Below, piece by piece: positions 1-9,182 of a stretch of DNA of 39,832 bases. The stretch's first letter is position 1; the number at the start of each line of letters is the position of its first letter. The position numbers and the translations under genes are program-made. The notes under the pieces were generated by a model. It was given only the letters and a program-made list of their open reading frames with translations, did no database searches and had not been told where the DNA came from. The DNA comes from Fidelibacterota bacterium (GTDB lineage: Bacteria > Marinisomatota > Marinisomatia > Marinisomatales > UBA1611): positions 1 through 39,832 of the forward strand of contig PBAR01000036.1 of the NCBI GenBank assembly GCA_002718285.1, written 5' to 3'.

Positions 1-137
1 CGCCGTTGGATTCCGGTACGGGTCGCTGGGATTTATTAACGGATGATAATCTTTCTGCTTCCTATGGTGTATATGTTTATCACATAGAAGCAGAGAATAT
101 TGGAGAAAAAATAGGAAAGGTTGCGATAGTCAAATGA
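1..137 (+). CDS. C-terminal end of a secreted protein (5' truncated)
   Basis: An open frame runs in from the left edge (codons in phase with base 3) and ends at a TGA at 135-137. The visible 44 residues end in GVYVYHIEAENIGEKIGKVA plus three more residues. That resembles the final beta-strands of large secreted proteins in the Marinimicrobia/Ignavibacteria group, where the tail often reads YGVYVYHIEA...GKFAIIK. The function of the missing body cannot be read. Its stop overlaps the start of the next gene by ATGA, so the two are probably translationally coupled. Such secreted proteins often precede a PorV-like gene, so this may be the end of a large secreted surface protein. Confidence 0.6.
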   Translation, partial: PLDSGTGRWDLLTDDNLSASYGVYVYHIEAENIGEKIGKVAIVK

Positions 138-1144
138 AAAAAATACTAATAAAATCAATGCTTATAGTTTATACGGGTTTATCATGTATGTATGCTGTTG
201 ATAAAACTGGCACGACTGCTGCTAAGTTTTTATCGATCGGCGTAGGATCAAAGGCCGTTGCGATGGGCGGTGCATTTACATCAATTGCGGACGACGCTAC
301 CGCAATGTACTGGAATCCCGCTGGTTTAAGTTATTTTAATACAGGAGAGCTATATTTTAATCATGCTGATTGGATTGCTGATATATCTTTTGATTATTTT
401 GGTTTTTCAATACCGATCCGTCCTGGTCATGCAGTTGGAATAAATATTACATCTGTCACAATGGGGGAAATGGAAGTGACAAGATATGGAAATGAGAATA
501 CGGGGGAGACTTTTAAGGCATCCGACTACGCTGCGGGTATTACTTATTCTATGAATTTGACAGACCGTTTCTCAATTGGAATAAACAGTAAGTATATTCA
601 GCAAACTATAGCGAGCAGTAATGCAAAAGGAGTTGCTATTGATATAGGTACACTTTTTGAAACGCCGTTTGGGTTTAGGCTGGGGACAACCATAAGTAAT
701 TTTGGACCTAAATTAAAAATGAGCGGGGATGATCTGCTAATTGCTGCTGATGTTAATGAAATTATTGAAGGAAATAATGAAAGCGTTACTGGAATTTTAT
801 CCACGGATAGGTTTGATTTGCCGCTTTCACTTAGATTTGGAATATCCAATGAAATAAGTTTCGGTAAATTAGCAAAGGTACTTTGGTCGGTAGATGCTGT
901 CAGTCCAAATGATAACGCAAACTATATTAATTCTGGTATGGAAATGATAATGCTAAATAATCTATTATTTTTCAGGGCAGGGGCCAACTCTATTTTTCTT
1001 TCTGAAAAGGAAAAAGAATACTCCTTTGGATTTGGGCTGAACATACCTGGCATTATGAATAATAAAATATTTCTTAATTATTCATTTGAAACAATGCGTT
1101 ACCTGGGCAGCACCCAGCAGATAGGAATATGCCTTGCACTGTAG
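134..1144 (+). CDS. PorV/PorQ-family outer-membrane beta-barrel protein
   Basis: The 336-aa protein starts with a signal peptide (MKKILIKSMLIVYTGLSCMYA). It then has the family's characteristic N-terminus: AKFLSIGVGSKAVAMGGAFT, followed by ADDATAMYWNPAGLS. The rest is alternating polar/hydrophobic barrel strands rich in F/Y/N, with no cytoplasmic motif. Proteins of this type (UPF0164, PorV/LptO-like) are FadL-like barrels. In Bacteroidota they act with the type IX secretion system, shuttling cargo to the surface. Many copies per genome are common in Marinimicrobia-like bacteria, so a specific T9SS role is inference. The ATGA overlap with the preceding secreted protein supports a shared export or surface function. 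Confidence 0.8.
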   Translation: MKKILIKSMLIVYTGLSCMYAVDKTGTTAAKFLSIGVGSKAVAMGGAFTSIADDATAMYWNPAGLSYFNTGELYFNHADWIADISFDYFGFSIPIRPGHAVGINITSVTMGEMEVTRYGNENTGETFKASDYAAGITYSMNLTDRFSIGINSKYIQQTIASSNAKGVAIDIGTLFETPFGFRLGTTISNFGPKLKMSGDDLLIAADVNEIIEGNNESVTGILSTDRFDLPLSLRFGISNEISFGKLAKVLWSVDAVSPNDNANYINSGMEMIMLNNLLFFRAGANSIFLSEKEKEYSFGFGLNIPGIMNNKIFLNYSFETMRYLGSTQQIGICLAL

Positions 1145-1154
1145 TATGTATTGC

Positions 1155-2471
1155 ATGAGAAAGAGAATAGTGAATTTTGTATTTCATTTTTCTTACATAC
1201 ATCTAATTGCACTGTATCTTTCTTGTGCTTCTACAAAACAAATAAAAAAAATTAAACTTGATGAAAATAAATCAATTATTAATAATGAATTTGCACTTGA
1301 CTCAATCTTAGACAAAAATGTTCAAAATGGATCTTATCCATTTTTGTATGCAAGATTGGAAAAATTGGATGGAAGTGTCATTTATGAACATAGTTCCGTA
1401 AATAATGATCTACTGCCCAACACAATGATTGATGCTGAAACATGGATTCGAATATGGTCTATGAGCAAAATTGTGACAATTTCAGTAGCAATGGATTTGG
1501 TTGAAGATGGTATCATTTCGCTAAATGAACCCGTAAGTAAATATATACCGGAGTTCAAAAATTTAACAGTAGCCGTTGACAGCAATGGTGTCTCTCTTGC
1601 AATGGTGAATGATCTTTCATTGGTTTGTCCTTTTGAATTGTTACCTACTGATTCAATTATGACAGTTCGTCATTTAATTAACCATTTTTCAGGTTTTTAT
1701 TATGCTACTACAAAAAACGAATGTTTAAATAAGATGTTGGCATTGGAGAACCTTCCTGATGCTTCTAATGGAAATGAACTTATTGATAAAATTGCTTCCC
1801 TGCCGCTTATCCAGCATCCTGGAGAAAAAGATTTTTATGGCATAAACACGACCGTGCTTGGACTTGTAGCCGAGCGCGCAACTGGAAAAAGTCTTGATAG
1901 CCTTGTAAAAGAACGGTTAACTCATTTTCTTGGAATTGAGGGATTAAAGTATAACCTTAGCGGTCAGGAAAGTTTGTTACCAAGGTTTACTGGTAAAGAT
2001 ACAGTTCTAAGGCTGGCAAAAGATGGAGAGCTAGATATTTTTGGTCCTGATGTCCCATCAAATGATCCAAATAATCATCTTTTTCTTGGTGGAGAAGGGA
2101 TGATTGCCACGGCTGACGGATATGCAGATTTTTTAAGAATGCTTTTAAATCGTGGTAAGCTTAATGGGAAGCAGTTTCTTTTTGAAAAGACAGTAAAAGA
2201 GATTACATCACCTCATACACAGATTGACAGCCCCTGGGGGTATAACGGATATAATCTTTGGGTAACTGGTGATTCAATAAAAATTAAAGGTTGGGGGGAT
2301 ACTGGTCTATGGCAGGGCGGAGGATACGAGGGCACTCAGTTCTGGATCGATCCAAAACGAAATTTTGTTGGTGTAGTCATGTCACAGATACACTCAGTAC
2401 CCAATAATGGATATGACTATTATAATGAATTCAGAGGAGAGTTATATAGTCAGATTTTTAATAATGAATAA
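1155..2471 (+). CDS. Serine hydrolase lipoprotein, class C beta-lactamase/family VIII esterase type (copy 1)
   Basis: I chose the ATG at 1155 because it gives a clean lipoprotein signal (MRKRIVNFVFHFSYIHLIAL, then YLSC). The in-frame ATGs at 1134 and 1146 add residues that overlap the PorV gene. The catalytic S-x-x-K is SMSK (Ser102, Lys105 from this start). A second motif, YGINTTVLG, matches the Y-G-x-(N/S)-T-x-V-L-G block of EstB-type family VIII esterases. A third, GGGYEGTQFWIDP, matches the W-G-G...FWIDP block. Family members hydrolyse esters, amides or small beta-lactams. Beside sulfatases and GH43, deacylation of a polysaccharide or its fragments is a plausible but unproven role. Its end overlaps its tandem paralogue by 8 bp. 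Confidence 0.8.
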   Translation: MRKRIVNFVFHFSYIHLIALYLSCASTKQIKKIKLDENKSIINNEFALDSILDKNVQNGSYPFLYARLEKLDGSVIYEHSSVNNDLLPNTMIDAETWIRIWSMSKIVTISVAMDLVEDGIISLNEPVSKYIPEFKNLTVAVDSNGVSLAMVNDLSLVCPFELLPTDSIMTVRHLINHFSGFYYATTKNECLNKMLALENLPDASNGNELIDKIASLPLIQHPGEKDFYGINTTVLGLVAERATGKSLDSLVKERLTHFLGIEGLKYNLSGQESLLPRFTGKDTVLRLAKDGELDIFGPDVPSNDPNNHLFLGGEGMIATADGYADFLRMLLNRGKLNGKQFLFEKTVKEITSPHTQIDSPWGYNGYNLWVTGDSIKIKGWGDTGLWQGGGYEGTQFWIDPKRNFVGVVMSQIHSVPNNGYDYYNEFRGELYSQIFNNE

Positions 2472-3747
2472 TGAAAATTTTTTCAAGGATTTTGGGTTCC
2501 TGACTTTTTTTACATTAGTAATACTTGTTTCTTTTTCATGCGAAAAAAATGTAAAGTTAGATCCAGAGCCTTTAAATCGAATTTTAGATCGTTATGTGCA
2601 TGATGGAGTCTATCCATTTCTTTATTCCCGGATCGAAGATTCAGGTGGAAGGGTGGTGTACGAACATAGTGTGGTAAACAGTGAGTTGTTGCCAGGTATC
2701 CATGTAGATAGTGACACATGGATACGAATATGGTCTATGAGTAAACTTGTGACAATATCAATAGCAATGGACCTAATTGAAGATGGTATAATATCTCTGG
2801 AAGATCCTGTAGTAAAATATATTCCTGAGTTTAAAAATCTTAAGGTAGCAGTTAATAGTGATGGTATAAGTTTAGCCAGACTAAATAAAAAAAATAATCC
2901 ATTTCCATTTTCTCTTGTGAGTACGGATTCAGGCTTAATAATAGAGAATTTATTTGATCATACAGCTGGATTCTATTATGCGCTAACTGGATTTGCTTTT
3001 ATTGACTCGATCATTGCAGAAGTGGATATTCCAAATCAAAAAAATGGGAATGCATTAATCCAGGAACTGGCTCAACTTCCTCTTATCCAGAATCCAGGAG
3101 AAATATATAAGTATGGAATGAATACAACCGTTCTAGGACTCCTGCTTGAAAGGGCAACTGGACAGTCCCTCAATGATTTAGTGATTAATCGTATTACCAA
3201 ACCATATAAAATACAAGGGCTGGGGTATACCCTGCCCGATAATGTTAGTTTGATACCCTGCTTCACAGGCAGAGATGGATACCTTAGACAAGCAATGGAA
3301 GGAGAGCTGAATCTTTTTGGCGGAAATGTACCTGATTATGATCCTGATAAAAATTTGTTTTTGGGCGGAGAAGGAATGCTGGCAACTGCGAAAGGTTATA
3401 TAGATTTTATGAGATTATTATTTTTTGATTCACATTTGAATGGTATTGAGTTTTTATCCAAAAAATCACTAACACAAATGACATTAAAGCCAGAGGGGAA
3501 ACATAATGATTACGGATATCAGACAGGTTACGCATTTTATTTAACGAGTGATAACAATCCATATGAGAAAAATATATTGCGTGTAGGAGGATATGAAAAA
3601 ACAAGTTGCTGGGTGGATAGGAAATATAAATTAATAGGAATCTTATTTTCACAGGCAAATGAAACGGTAGATAGAATAGGACTAGGTAGCAGGATGGACA
3701 ATGATTTTAAAAAAGAGTTACGGAGACAGCTATCAAATTATGAATAA
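2464..3747 (+). CDS. Serine hydrolase lipoprotein, class C beta-lactamase/family VIII esterase type (copy 2)
   Basis: The chosen start is the ATG at 2464, inside the sequence ATGAATAA that also contains the stop of copy 1. The longer frame from 2407 would add 19 residues ahead of the signal. The protein has a lipoprotein signal ending VSFSC. It carries the catalytic motif SMSK (Ser91, Lys94), the YGMNTTVLG block and a VGGYEKTSCWVD block. It aligns with the upstream protein along its whole length, sharing for example the stretch around TWIRIWSMSK and the KYIPEFKNLKVAV region. The pair therefore arose by tandem duplication and has since diverged. Both SxxK motifs are intact, so both are probably active. 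The substrate is unknown; a polysaccharide esterase role is inferred from neighbours. Confidence 0.8.
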   Translation: MNNENFFKDFGFLTFFTLVILVSFSCEKNVKLDPEPLNRILDRYVHDGVYPFLYSRIEDSGGRVVYEHSVVNSELLPGIHVDSDTWIRIWSMSKLVTISIAMDLIEDGIISLEDPVVKYIPEFKNLKVAVNSDGISLARLNKKNNPFPFSLVSTDSGLIIENLFDHTAGFYYALTGFAFIDSIIAEVDIPNQKNGNALIQELAQLPLIQNPGEIYKYGMNTTVLGLLLERATGQSLNDLVINRITKPYKIQGLGYTLPDNVSLIPCFTGRDGYLRQAMEGELNLFGGNVPDYDPDKNLFLGGEGMLATAKGYIDFMRLLFFDSHLNGIEFLSKKSLTQMTLKPEGKHNDYGYQTGYAFYLTSDNNPYEKNILRVGGYEKTSCWVDRKYKLIGILFSQANETVDRIGLGSRMDNDFKKELRRQLSNYE

Positions 3748-5242
3748 AAAATTCTACAATGCACATCCAAGTCTATTTATGATGTTTTGTTCTTTGATGC
3801 TAGCTGCTTTGGGATCCTGTGATACTAAAAATGCTATATTCTATAATAGACCTAATATAATTTTTTTACTGGCAGATGACCTTGGCTATGGTGAACTTGG
3901 GTCATATGGACAGGATATAATAAAAACTCCCGAACTTGACAAGCTCGCCAATGATGGTATGCGTTTCACAGATTTTTATGCTGGAAATGGTGTTTGCTCT
4001 CCATCAAGGTCCGTACTACTAACAGGAAAGAGCGCATCCCACACAACGATAAGAGGGAATGCCGGTTTCTTTGGTGATGATCAATGGCATGGAAAATGGT
4101 TGGATAAAAATTCATTTACCTTGGGTGAGATGATGAAAGGTGCCGGCTATCAAACTGCATTCATAGGTAAATGGCATCTAGACAATCCCGATAGCGTGGA
4201 GACCTGGGCTTACGGTCATGGATTTGATTATGCAGTGCAGGAACAATGGAAAGCACGCTTTAACAGTAAAAGAACATTTCCTCCAAATAGACTCTGGATC
4301 AATGGAGATAAGGAAAATGTTCCTTATAACTACAAAGAATATGACTGCAAAGATGCACTCAGAACTGAAATGGCTTTTAAATTTTTAGATAAGAGAGATG
4401 ATGAGAAACCTTTTTTTCTCTTTATGTCATATCGTGCTCCCCACTCGTTTGAAGGACCGATTAGAGATACATTGTTTTATTCTGATGAAGATTGGCCTGA
4501 TATAGAAAAAGCGCATGCCGCAAAAATCACACTTCTTGATCGACAAATCGGACGTTTATTCAAAAAACTTAATGAAGTCGGTGAACTGGATAATACGCTT
4601 ATACTATTTACTAGCGATAATGGACCTCATGGTGCGCCTGGAGGTCATGATTACGAATTTTTTAATAGTAATGGAAATCTAAAGGGATTCAAGCGTGACC
4701 TTTATGAGGGAGGGGTCCGCGTTCCTCTGATTGCTTTTTGGAAAAATAAAATAGAAGAAGGTGCCATATCTAATCATATATCTGCTTTTCAGGATATTAT
4801 GCCTACACTTGCAGAAGTAGCAGGAATAAATATCCCAGATCACACAAATGGTTTATCATTCCTTCCTACGCTCCTAAATCAATATCAAAAGAATCATGAA
4901 TTCTTGAACTGGGAAATTCAGTTAAGCGGATGGTTCCAAACACTATCTGATGGTGGTTTTCGCCAGTCCTGCAGAATGGGGAATTGGAAAGGAGTACGCT
5001 ATGGAATTAATTCTGAGATAGAGCTTTATAACCTCGATAAAGATATATCTGAAATAAATAATGTAGCTTCTCAATACCCAGAATTAGTGAATAAGATGTC
5101 AGTAATATTTGAAACCAATAGAACTGAAACTCCTGGATTTCCTTATGGGGGGGTTGTACAGAACTATAAATCGCAAGATAAATTTTTATTAGATCCTTAT
5201 GGAGGAGTTGTAAAGAAATATAAATTGCATGGTAACATATAA
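3740..5242 (+). CDS. Formylglycine-dependent sulfatase (S1 family), lipoprotein
   Basis: The start at 3740 lies in an 8-bp ATGAATAA overlap with the upstream gene, and 3701 would add only out-of-signal residues. A lipoprotein signal ends LAALGSC. The N-terminal metal site NIIFLLADDLGYGELGSYG has the two Asp at 46-47. The maturation motif CSPSR (Cys86-Arg90) is followed by SVLLTGK, the standard signature for conversion of Cys to formylglycine. GKWHLD and FTSDNGPHG are further conserved sulfatase blocks. It removes sulfate esters from a sugar, but the exact sugar and position cannot be read. It needs a sulfatase-maturating enzyme, which is not in the window. The last 33 residues contain a short tandem duplication (PYGGVV...PYGGVV). 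Confidence 0.9.
   Translation: MNKKFYNAHPSLFMMFCSLMLAALGSCDTKNAIFYNRPNIIFLLADDLGYGELGSYGQDIIKTPELDKLANDGMRFTDFYAGNGVCSPSRSVLLTGKSASHTTIRGNAGFFGDDQWHGKWLDKNSFTLGEMMKGAGYQTAFIGKWHLDNPDSVETWAYGHGFDYAVQEQWKARFNSKRTFPPNRLWINGDKENVPYNYKEYDCKDALRTEMAFKFLDKRDDEKPFFLFMSYRAPHSFEGPIRDTLFYSDEDWPDIEKAHAAKITLLDRQIGRLFKKLNEVGELDNTLILFTSDNGPHGAPGGHDYEFFNSNGNLKGFKRDLYEGGVRVPLIAFWKNKIEEGAISNHISAFQDIMPTLAEVAGINIPDHTNGLSFLPTLLNQYQKNHEFLNWEIQLSGWFQTLSDGGFRQSCRMGNWKGVRYGINSEIELYNLDKDISEINNVASQYPELVNKMSVIFETNRTETPGFPYGGVVQNYKSQDKFLLDPYGGVVKKYKLHGNI
5141..5242 (+). repeat. 54-bp in-frame tandem duplication at the 3' end of a sulfatase gene
   Basis: Copy 1 (5141-5194) and copy 2 (5195 to the stop) encode PYGGVVQNYKSQDKFLLD and PYGGVVKKYKLHGNI. 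The copies share CCTTATGG, GTTGTA and ATAAAT blocks and keep the reading frame. Copy 1 also contains a run of seven G (5147-5153), which copy 2 lacks. The duplication lengthens the protein's tail beyond the end of the conserved sulfatase fold. Confidence 0.6.
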
Positions 5243-5262
5243 TTAGAAATAAGAGGCTAATC

Positions 5263-6954
5263 ATGAAAAGATTTTTGTACAAAATTATTGTTTTTTCAGG
5301 AATTGTATTTTGCAAGGAAGGTTACTTTATAAATCCAATAATTACAGGCGCACATCCCGACCCATCCATATGCAGAGTTGGGGGTGATTATTATATTGTT
5401 AATTCTTCTTTCGAGTTTTTTCCAGGTCTACCAATTCACCATAGCAAAGACCTTGTGAACTGGGAATTAATTGGTTATGGTTTACATCGAGAAGATCAGT
5501 GTAATGGGAGAATGAATCTGGTGGATGTTCAATCCGATGGTGGGATACATGCCCCAACCATACGATACCATAAGGGTACCTTTTATATAATTACAACAAA
5601 TGTTTATAATCGTGGAGATGGTTCTTCCGCTCTTATGCGTAATTTTATTATAACAGCAAAAAATGCATCTGGACCATGGTCAAAACCCCATATTATTGAA
5701 GGTGCCCCAGGGATAGATCCCGATATATTCTTTGATGATAATGGCAAGGTTTATTTTACGGGTACCCATCATCCAGGTGACATGAATAAAAATGGGATTG
5801 GTGAAATCTGGGTACAAGAATTAGATATTAAGGATTGGAAACTTGTAGGAGAAAGGTATACAGTTTGGGATGGAGTTTTTGGGTGCTGTACCGAAGGACC
5901 TCATATTTATAAAGAAAATGGACTTTACTATCTAATGGTTGCTGAGGGAGGCACAGGGAAAAACCATGCTGTTATGATAGCTGCCAGTGAAAAAATAATT
6001 GGTCCATATGAAGAGAATCCCCGAAATCCAATTCTCACATCCAGACACCTTACAGATCAGTATTTTGTAAATAGTACTGGACACGCAGACCTTATAGAAT
6101 TGCCTGATGGTAGGTGGTATATGGTAGCACTGGGTAAACGAAATGATTTAAATGGTGATTCAAATATGGGAAGAGAAACCTATCTAATTCCTGTCTCCTG
6201 GGAACCTGCAATCGTAAAGTGGGAGCAGGTCAGTGAAACAAAGTGGGAACCAGTAAAATATTTATGGCCAGTGGCGGCACCAAAGACAGGAAAGGTGGAG
6301 AGATATACACCGCTACCATTTCCCAAAAAAATACAATATAGGAATGATGTATTCATCGATGATTTTGATCTTCAGGAGTTAAATCTAGAATGGAACTTTG
6401 TCAGGGTTCCCCAAAATGGGACCTTTTCTATATCTCAAAATCCAGGGTATTTCAGGCTCTATGCAAAGTCAAACATTATAGAAAACCATAAACAATTTAG
6501 TTTCACTGGTTTTCGGCAAAAAGAAACTGATTTTGAGTATGCAGTAAAAATGGATTTTTCTCCAACAGATGAAGAAATTGAATGTGGTATTATACACTAT
6601 CAAAAAGAGTATAATTATCTCTCAAGTACGATATATAAAGATAATAGAAATTTTTATCTGAGTTTGAAACTGGAGGAAAAACATAAAGATCTAAACTTAT
6701 TAAAAAAGATAAGGTTAAAGAATTATAAAGGTGAAATTATATTCAAAGTAATATCAAAGAATAATGAGTATAGTTTTTCTTACTCACTGGATAATGGAAA
6801 TAGTTTTGAAAGTTTGCACACTGCTAAGGCAGAAGTTATCTTAGACAGAAACTATACTGGTGCATATCTCGGTTTATATGCCACGAGTAACGGCAAAAAA
6901 AGTAGTGAATATGCTGATTTTGACTGGGTTAAGTATAAAGGTTTCGCAAGATAA
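5263..6954 (+). CDS. GH43 family glycosidase (beta-xylosidase/alpha-L-arabinofuranosidase type)
   Basis: The 563-aa protein has an N-terminal hydrophobic signal (MKRFLYKIIVFSGIVF) and an AGAGG ribosome binding site at 5252-5256. The five-bladed propeller region carries HPDPSICRVGGDYYIV (general base Asp33), GAPGIDPDIFFDD (Asp152, the pKa-modulating residue) and CTEGPHIY (general acid Glu211). From about residue 350 onward lies a jelly-roll C-terminal domain like that of family 43 beta-xylosidases (FSFTGFRQKETDFEY and later strands). The enzyme should release xylose or arabinose from side chains or oligosaccharides outside the cytoplasm. The subfamily is not decided. It sits between a sulfatase and a serine hydrolase, pointing to a sulfated, substituted pentose-containing polymer. 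Confidence 0.85.
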   Translation: MKRFLYKIIVFSGIVFCKEGYFINPIITGAHPDPSICRVGGDYYIVNSSFEFFPGLPIHHSKDLVNWELIGYGLHREDQCNGRMNLVDVQSDGGIHAPTIRYHKGTFYIITTNVYNRGDGSSALMRNFIITAKNASGPWSKPHIIEGAPGIDPDIFFDDNGKVYFTGTHHPGDMNKNGIGEIWVQELDIKDWKLVGERYTVWDGVFGCCTEGPHIYKENGLYYLMVAEGGTGKNHAVMIAASEKIIGPYEENPRNPILTSRHLTDQYFVNSTGHADLIELPDGRWYMVALGKRNDLNGDSNMGRETYLIPVSWEPAIVKWEQVSETKWEPVKYLWPVAAPKTGKVERYTPLPFPKKIQYRNDVFIDDFDLQELNLEWNFVRVPQNGTFSISQNPGYFRLYAKSNIIENHKQFSFTGFRQKETDFEYAVKMDFSPTDEEIECGIIHYQKEYNYLSSTIYKDNRNFYLSLKLEEKHKDLNLLKKIRLKNYKGEIIFKVISKNNEYSFSYSLDNGNSFESLHTAKAEVILDRNYTGAYLGLYATSNGKKSSEYADFDWVKYKGFAR

Positions 6955-6958
6955 TTTG

Positions 6959-9181
6959 ATGAAAAACAGTTTTAGTTTTTATATTCTAAAATTAGCTCTT
7001 CCAGTGAGCTTACTGTTTAGTCAGGTTATCCATAACATCAGCTCAAACTCTTTCGTAAAAGAATTTTTTATTTCTGGTCCATACAAAACTGAAATGGAGC
7101 AAATCATTGATCCGATTGAAATGTTAGATATAAAATATATTCAAAATGAGAATCTATTTAGTAAAAGTAACAAGTATTTCAATGGACAGGTGGTTAAAAC
7201 TGAAGATGGACAGTTTGATATTAACTCTTTTTTAGATGACAGCTCTTTTGCAGTTGTATATCTTTTTTGCCAAATAAAATCTGAAAAATCCCAAATCACA
7301 CATTTTTTGATCTCAGCTGCTGATGGTGCAAAGTTGTATGTGAATGGGGAAAAGATTGATGCATATTTTGGGAATAATTATTATTCAAATGAAAAACATC
7401 TTATAGTTCCCCTTAAAAAAGGTAATAACAGTCTAGTCCTTAAGGTGCCGAACAAGGATTGGGATTGGAAGGTAAAACTAAAGATTCTTGATGAGATTGA
7501 AGGCAAAATTTATTCTAATGAAAAAAACGAAGAAATTGAATATTTCCAATTTCTGAATATAGATATCCATCCTTCGTTTGGTGAAGGTAATCGTAACGGT
7601 ATACCAATGATAAGATTTAAGGTAGGACGATTTCCTAAACTTGTTTTAGATAAACCAGGACTTGCAAAAAAATATATGGGTGGTAGCTACAGTATTGATG
7701 TAAGATGGTTTGATACAGATTTAATAGAAGTTCAGTATCCAAAAAAATCTGGCAGATATGGTTATTATGCTGAAATTGCTGGGGAAAACGGGAAAAAATT
7801 GAAAAGAGCGGGGACACTTTTTTGTGAGCCTTCGGACTGGATGGCATGGAATAATCGACTATATTCAGACCTAGATTATTTCCCATATAATAATATTCCC
7901 GAAAAAACCTGGATTGACCATGGAGATGCAATTAGATCTTATCTGGGCTTTTCTACGCTGAAATCTTTCCTATTGCAGGAAGATGATATAATGCTATTAG
8001 CGTTTTTAGATGAGATGCATAAAAAAGGGTTTCCAAATGATAAAAAATTAACACCACTAATTTATGATGGTGATTATCATGCTGCACTGAAACAGAAGAT
8101 ATTGGGCAAAGAAAATTACTATTCAGAGCTAAAGTTGCCTAAAAAAACAAAAGAAAAGTCAAAGAAGCTAATATTCAAAGTAAAGAAATATGAAAAACAA
8201 AATTTAGAATTCAGCACAAAAATGAAAAAACTGTGTCAAGAGTGGATTAAGGATGGTGGCTCTCCATTTGATATGGTTATAGCTAAGGATGGAGACATTA
8301 TTTTTCATGGATCATTTGGAAACGATAATTATGGAGAATTCACGATCAATACTCCAACGGAGATTGCATCGATTACAAAGCTGTTTACTGGAATATTATT
8401 TGCCCAGTTCATCGATCAAAATATTATTGGGATCGATGATCATGTAGGAAAATATCTGCCTGATTTCCCTCAAGAAGGACCAAGAGCAGTTACAATGAGA
8501 CAGTGCTTTACACATACTAGTGGTTTCTATGGGCACGGATTATTTGATGGTGTACACAATCACTGGCTTGAAAATACACTGCTGGAATCTATAATTAATG
8601 ATACAGTAGGAACACTCCATAGGTATAATGGAATGGGTTTTGATCTAGCTGGGAAAGTTATGGAATCTGTGACAGGGAAAAGTATCTTCCGGTTATTTCA
8701 CGAATATTTATATGAGCCGCTAGGCATGGAAAATACGATCCACGACTGGGATCTTGGTTTCAGTGTTCATACCACCGCTTATGATCTTGCGTTACTGGCG
8801 CAGATGATATTAAATAAGGGCATATACGATGGGAAAAGATATTTTTCAGAGAAGACTTACAATCAGATTCTTCCAAAAAATCTTAAAGACTATTACCCAG
8901 AATTAGACTTCTCTAATCTATGGGATCAAGGCCGGCCCGTTGGTATTGGAACCAAGATTCAAGAGTGGGAAGTAAATGATGAAGAGACAGGCAATAAAAG
9001 GTACTTGTTAAGTAAGAATGTGATTGGGCACGGATCTGCTACATCATCAGTTTTTCGTATAGATCTCGATAATAATATTATAATCACACAATCAAGAAGA
9101 AAGGGGAGAAGCAGGTTTGGTAATCACTTTTTGAAAGTAATCAAATTGATAGATAAAAAACTGGTTCTGGGAAAGAGTTAA
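6959..9181 (+). CDS. Secreted composite protein: unknown N-terminal half plus serine hydrolase (beta-lactamase fold) domain
   Basis: I take the ATG at 6959, four bases after the GH43 stop, because it starts a signal peptide (MKNSFSFYILKLALPVSLLF). The frame is open back to 6860 but that part lies inside GH43. The product is 740 aa. Residues ~75-185 look like a beta-sandwich binding module (AADGAKLYVNGEKIDAYFG, then LKKGNNSLVLKV). Residues ~200-395 are a region I do not recognise. Residues ~425-740 form a class C beta-lactamase/esterase-type domain with the catalytic motif SITK (Ser471, Lys474), a YNGMGFDLAGK block in the Y-x-N position, and HGSATSS as the H-x-G motif. Its hydrolase domain differs clearly from the two upstream serine hydrolases. 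The substrate is unknown. Confidence 0.75.
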   Translation: MKNSFSFYILKLALPVSLLFSQVIHNISSNSFVKEFFISGPYKTEMEQIIDPIEMLDIKYIQNENLFSKSNKYFNGQVVKTEDGQFDINSFLDDSSFAVVYLFCQIKSEKSQITHFLISAADGAKLYVNGEKIDAYFGNNYYSNEKHLIVPLKKGNNSLVLKVPNKDWDWKVKLKILDEIEGKIYSNEKNEEIEYFQFLNIDIHPSFGEGNRNGIPMIRFKVGRFPKLVLDKPGLAKKYMGGSYSIDVRWFDTDLIEVQYPKKSGRYGYYAEIAGENGKKLKRAGTLFCEPSDWMAWNNRLYSDLDYFPYNNIPEKTWIDHGDAIRSYLGFSTLKSFLLQEDDIMLLAFLDEMHKKGFPNDKKLTPLIYDGDYHAALKQKILGKENYYSELKLPKKTKEKSKKLIFKVKKYEKQNLEFSTKMKKLCQEWIKDGGSPFDMVIAKDGDIIFHGSFGNDNYGEFTINTPTEIASITKLFTGILFAQFIDQNIIGIDDHVGKYLPDFPQEGPRAVTMRQCFTHTSGFYGHGLFDGVHNHWLENTLLESIINDTVGTLHRYNGMGFDLAGKVMESVTGKSIFRLFHEYLYEPLGMENTIHDWDLGFSVHTTAYDLALLAQMILNKGIYDGKRYFSEKTYNQILPKNLKDYYPELDFSNLWDQGRPVGIGTKIQEWEVNDEETGNKRYLLSKNVIGHGSATSSVFRIDLDNNIIITQSRRKGRSRFGNHFLKVIKLIDKKLVLGKS

Positions 9182-9182
9182 A

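Noticed and set aside
598..849. Short open frames on the strand opposite real genes (such as 598-849, 9412-9744, 11543-11854, 22144-22392)
   Set aside because: They lie wholly inside well-supported genes, lack ribosome sites and family motifs, and read as shadows of the real coding frames.
6860..6958. Upstream extension of the composite serine hydrolase to 6860 (and similar ones at 2407, 3701, 10492 and 37135)
   Set aside because: Each extension lies inside the preceding gene and would bury a good signal or lipoprotein peptide; the downstream ATG is at the expected coupled position.
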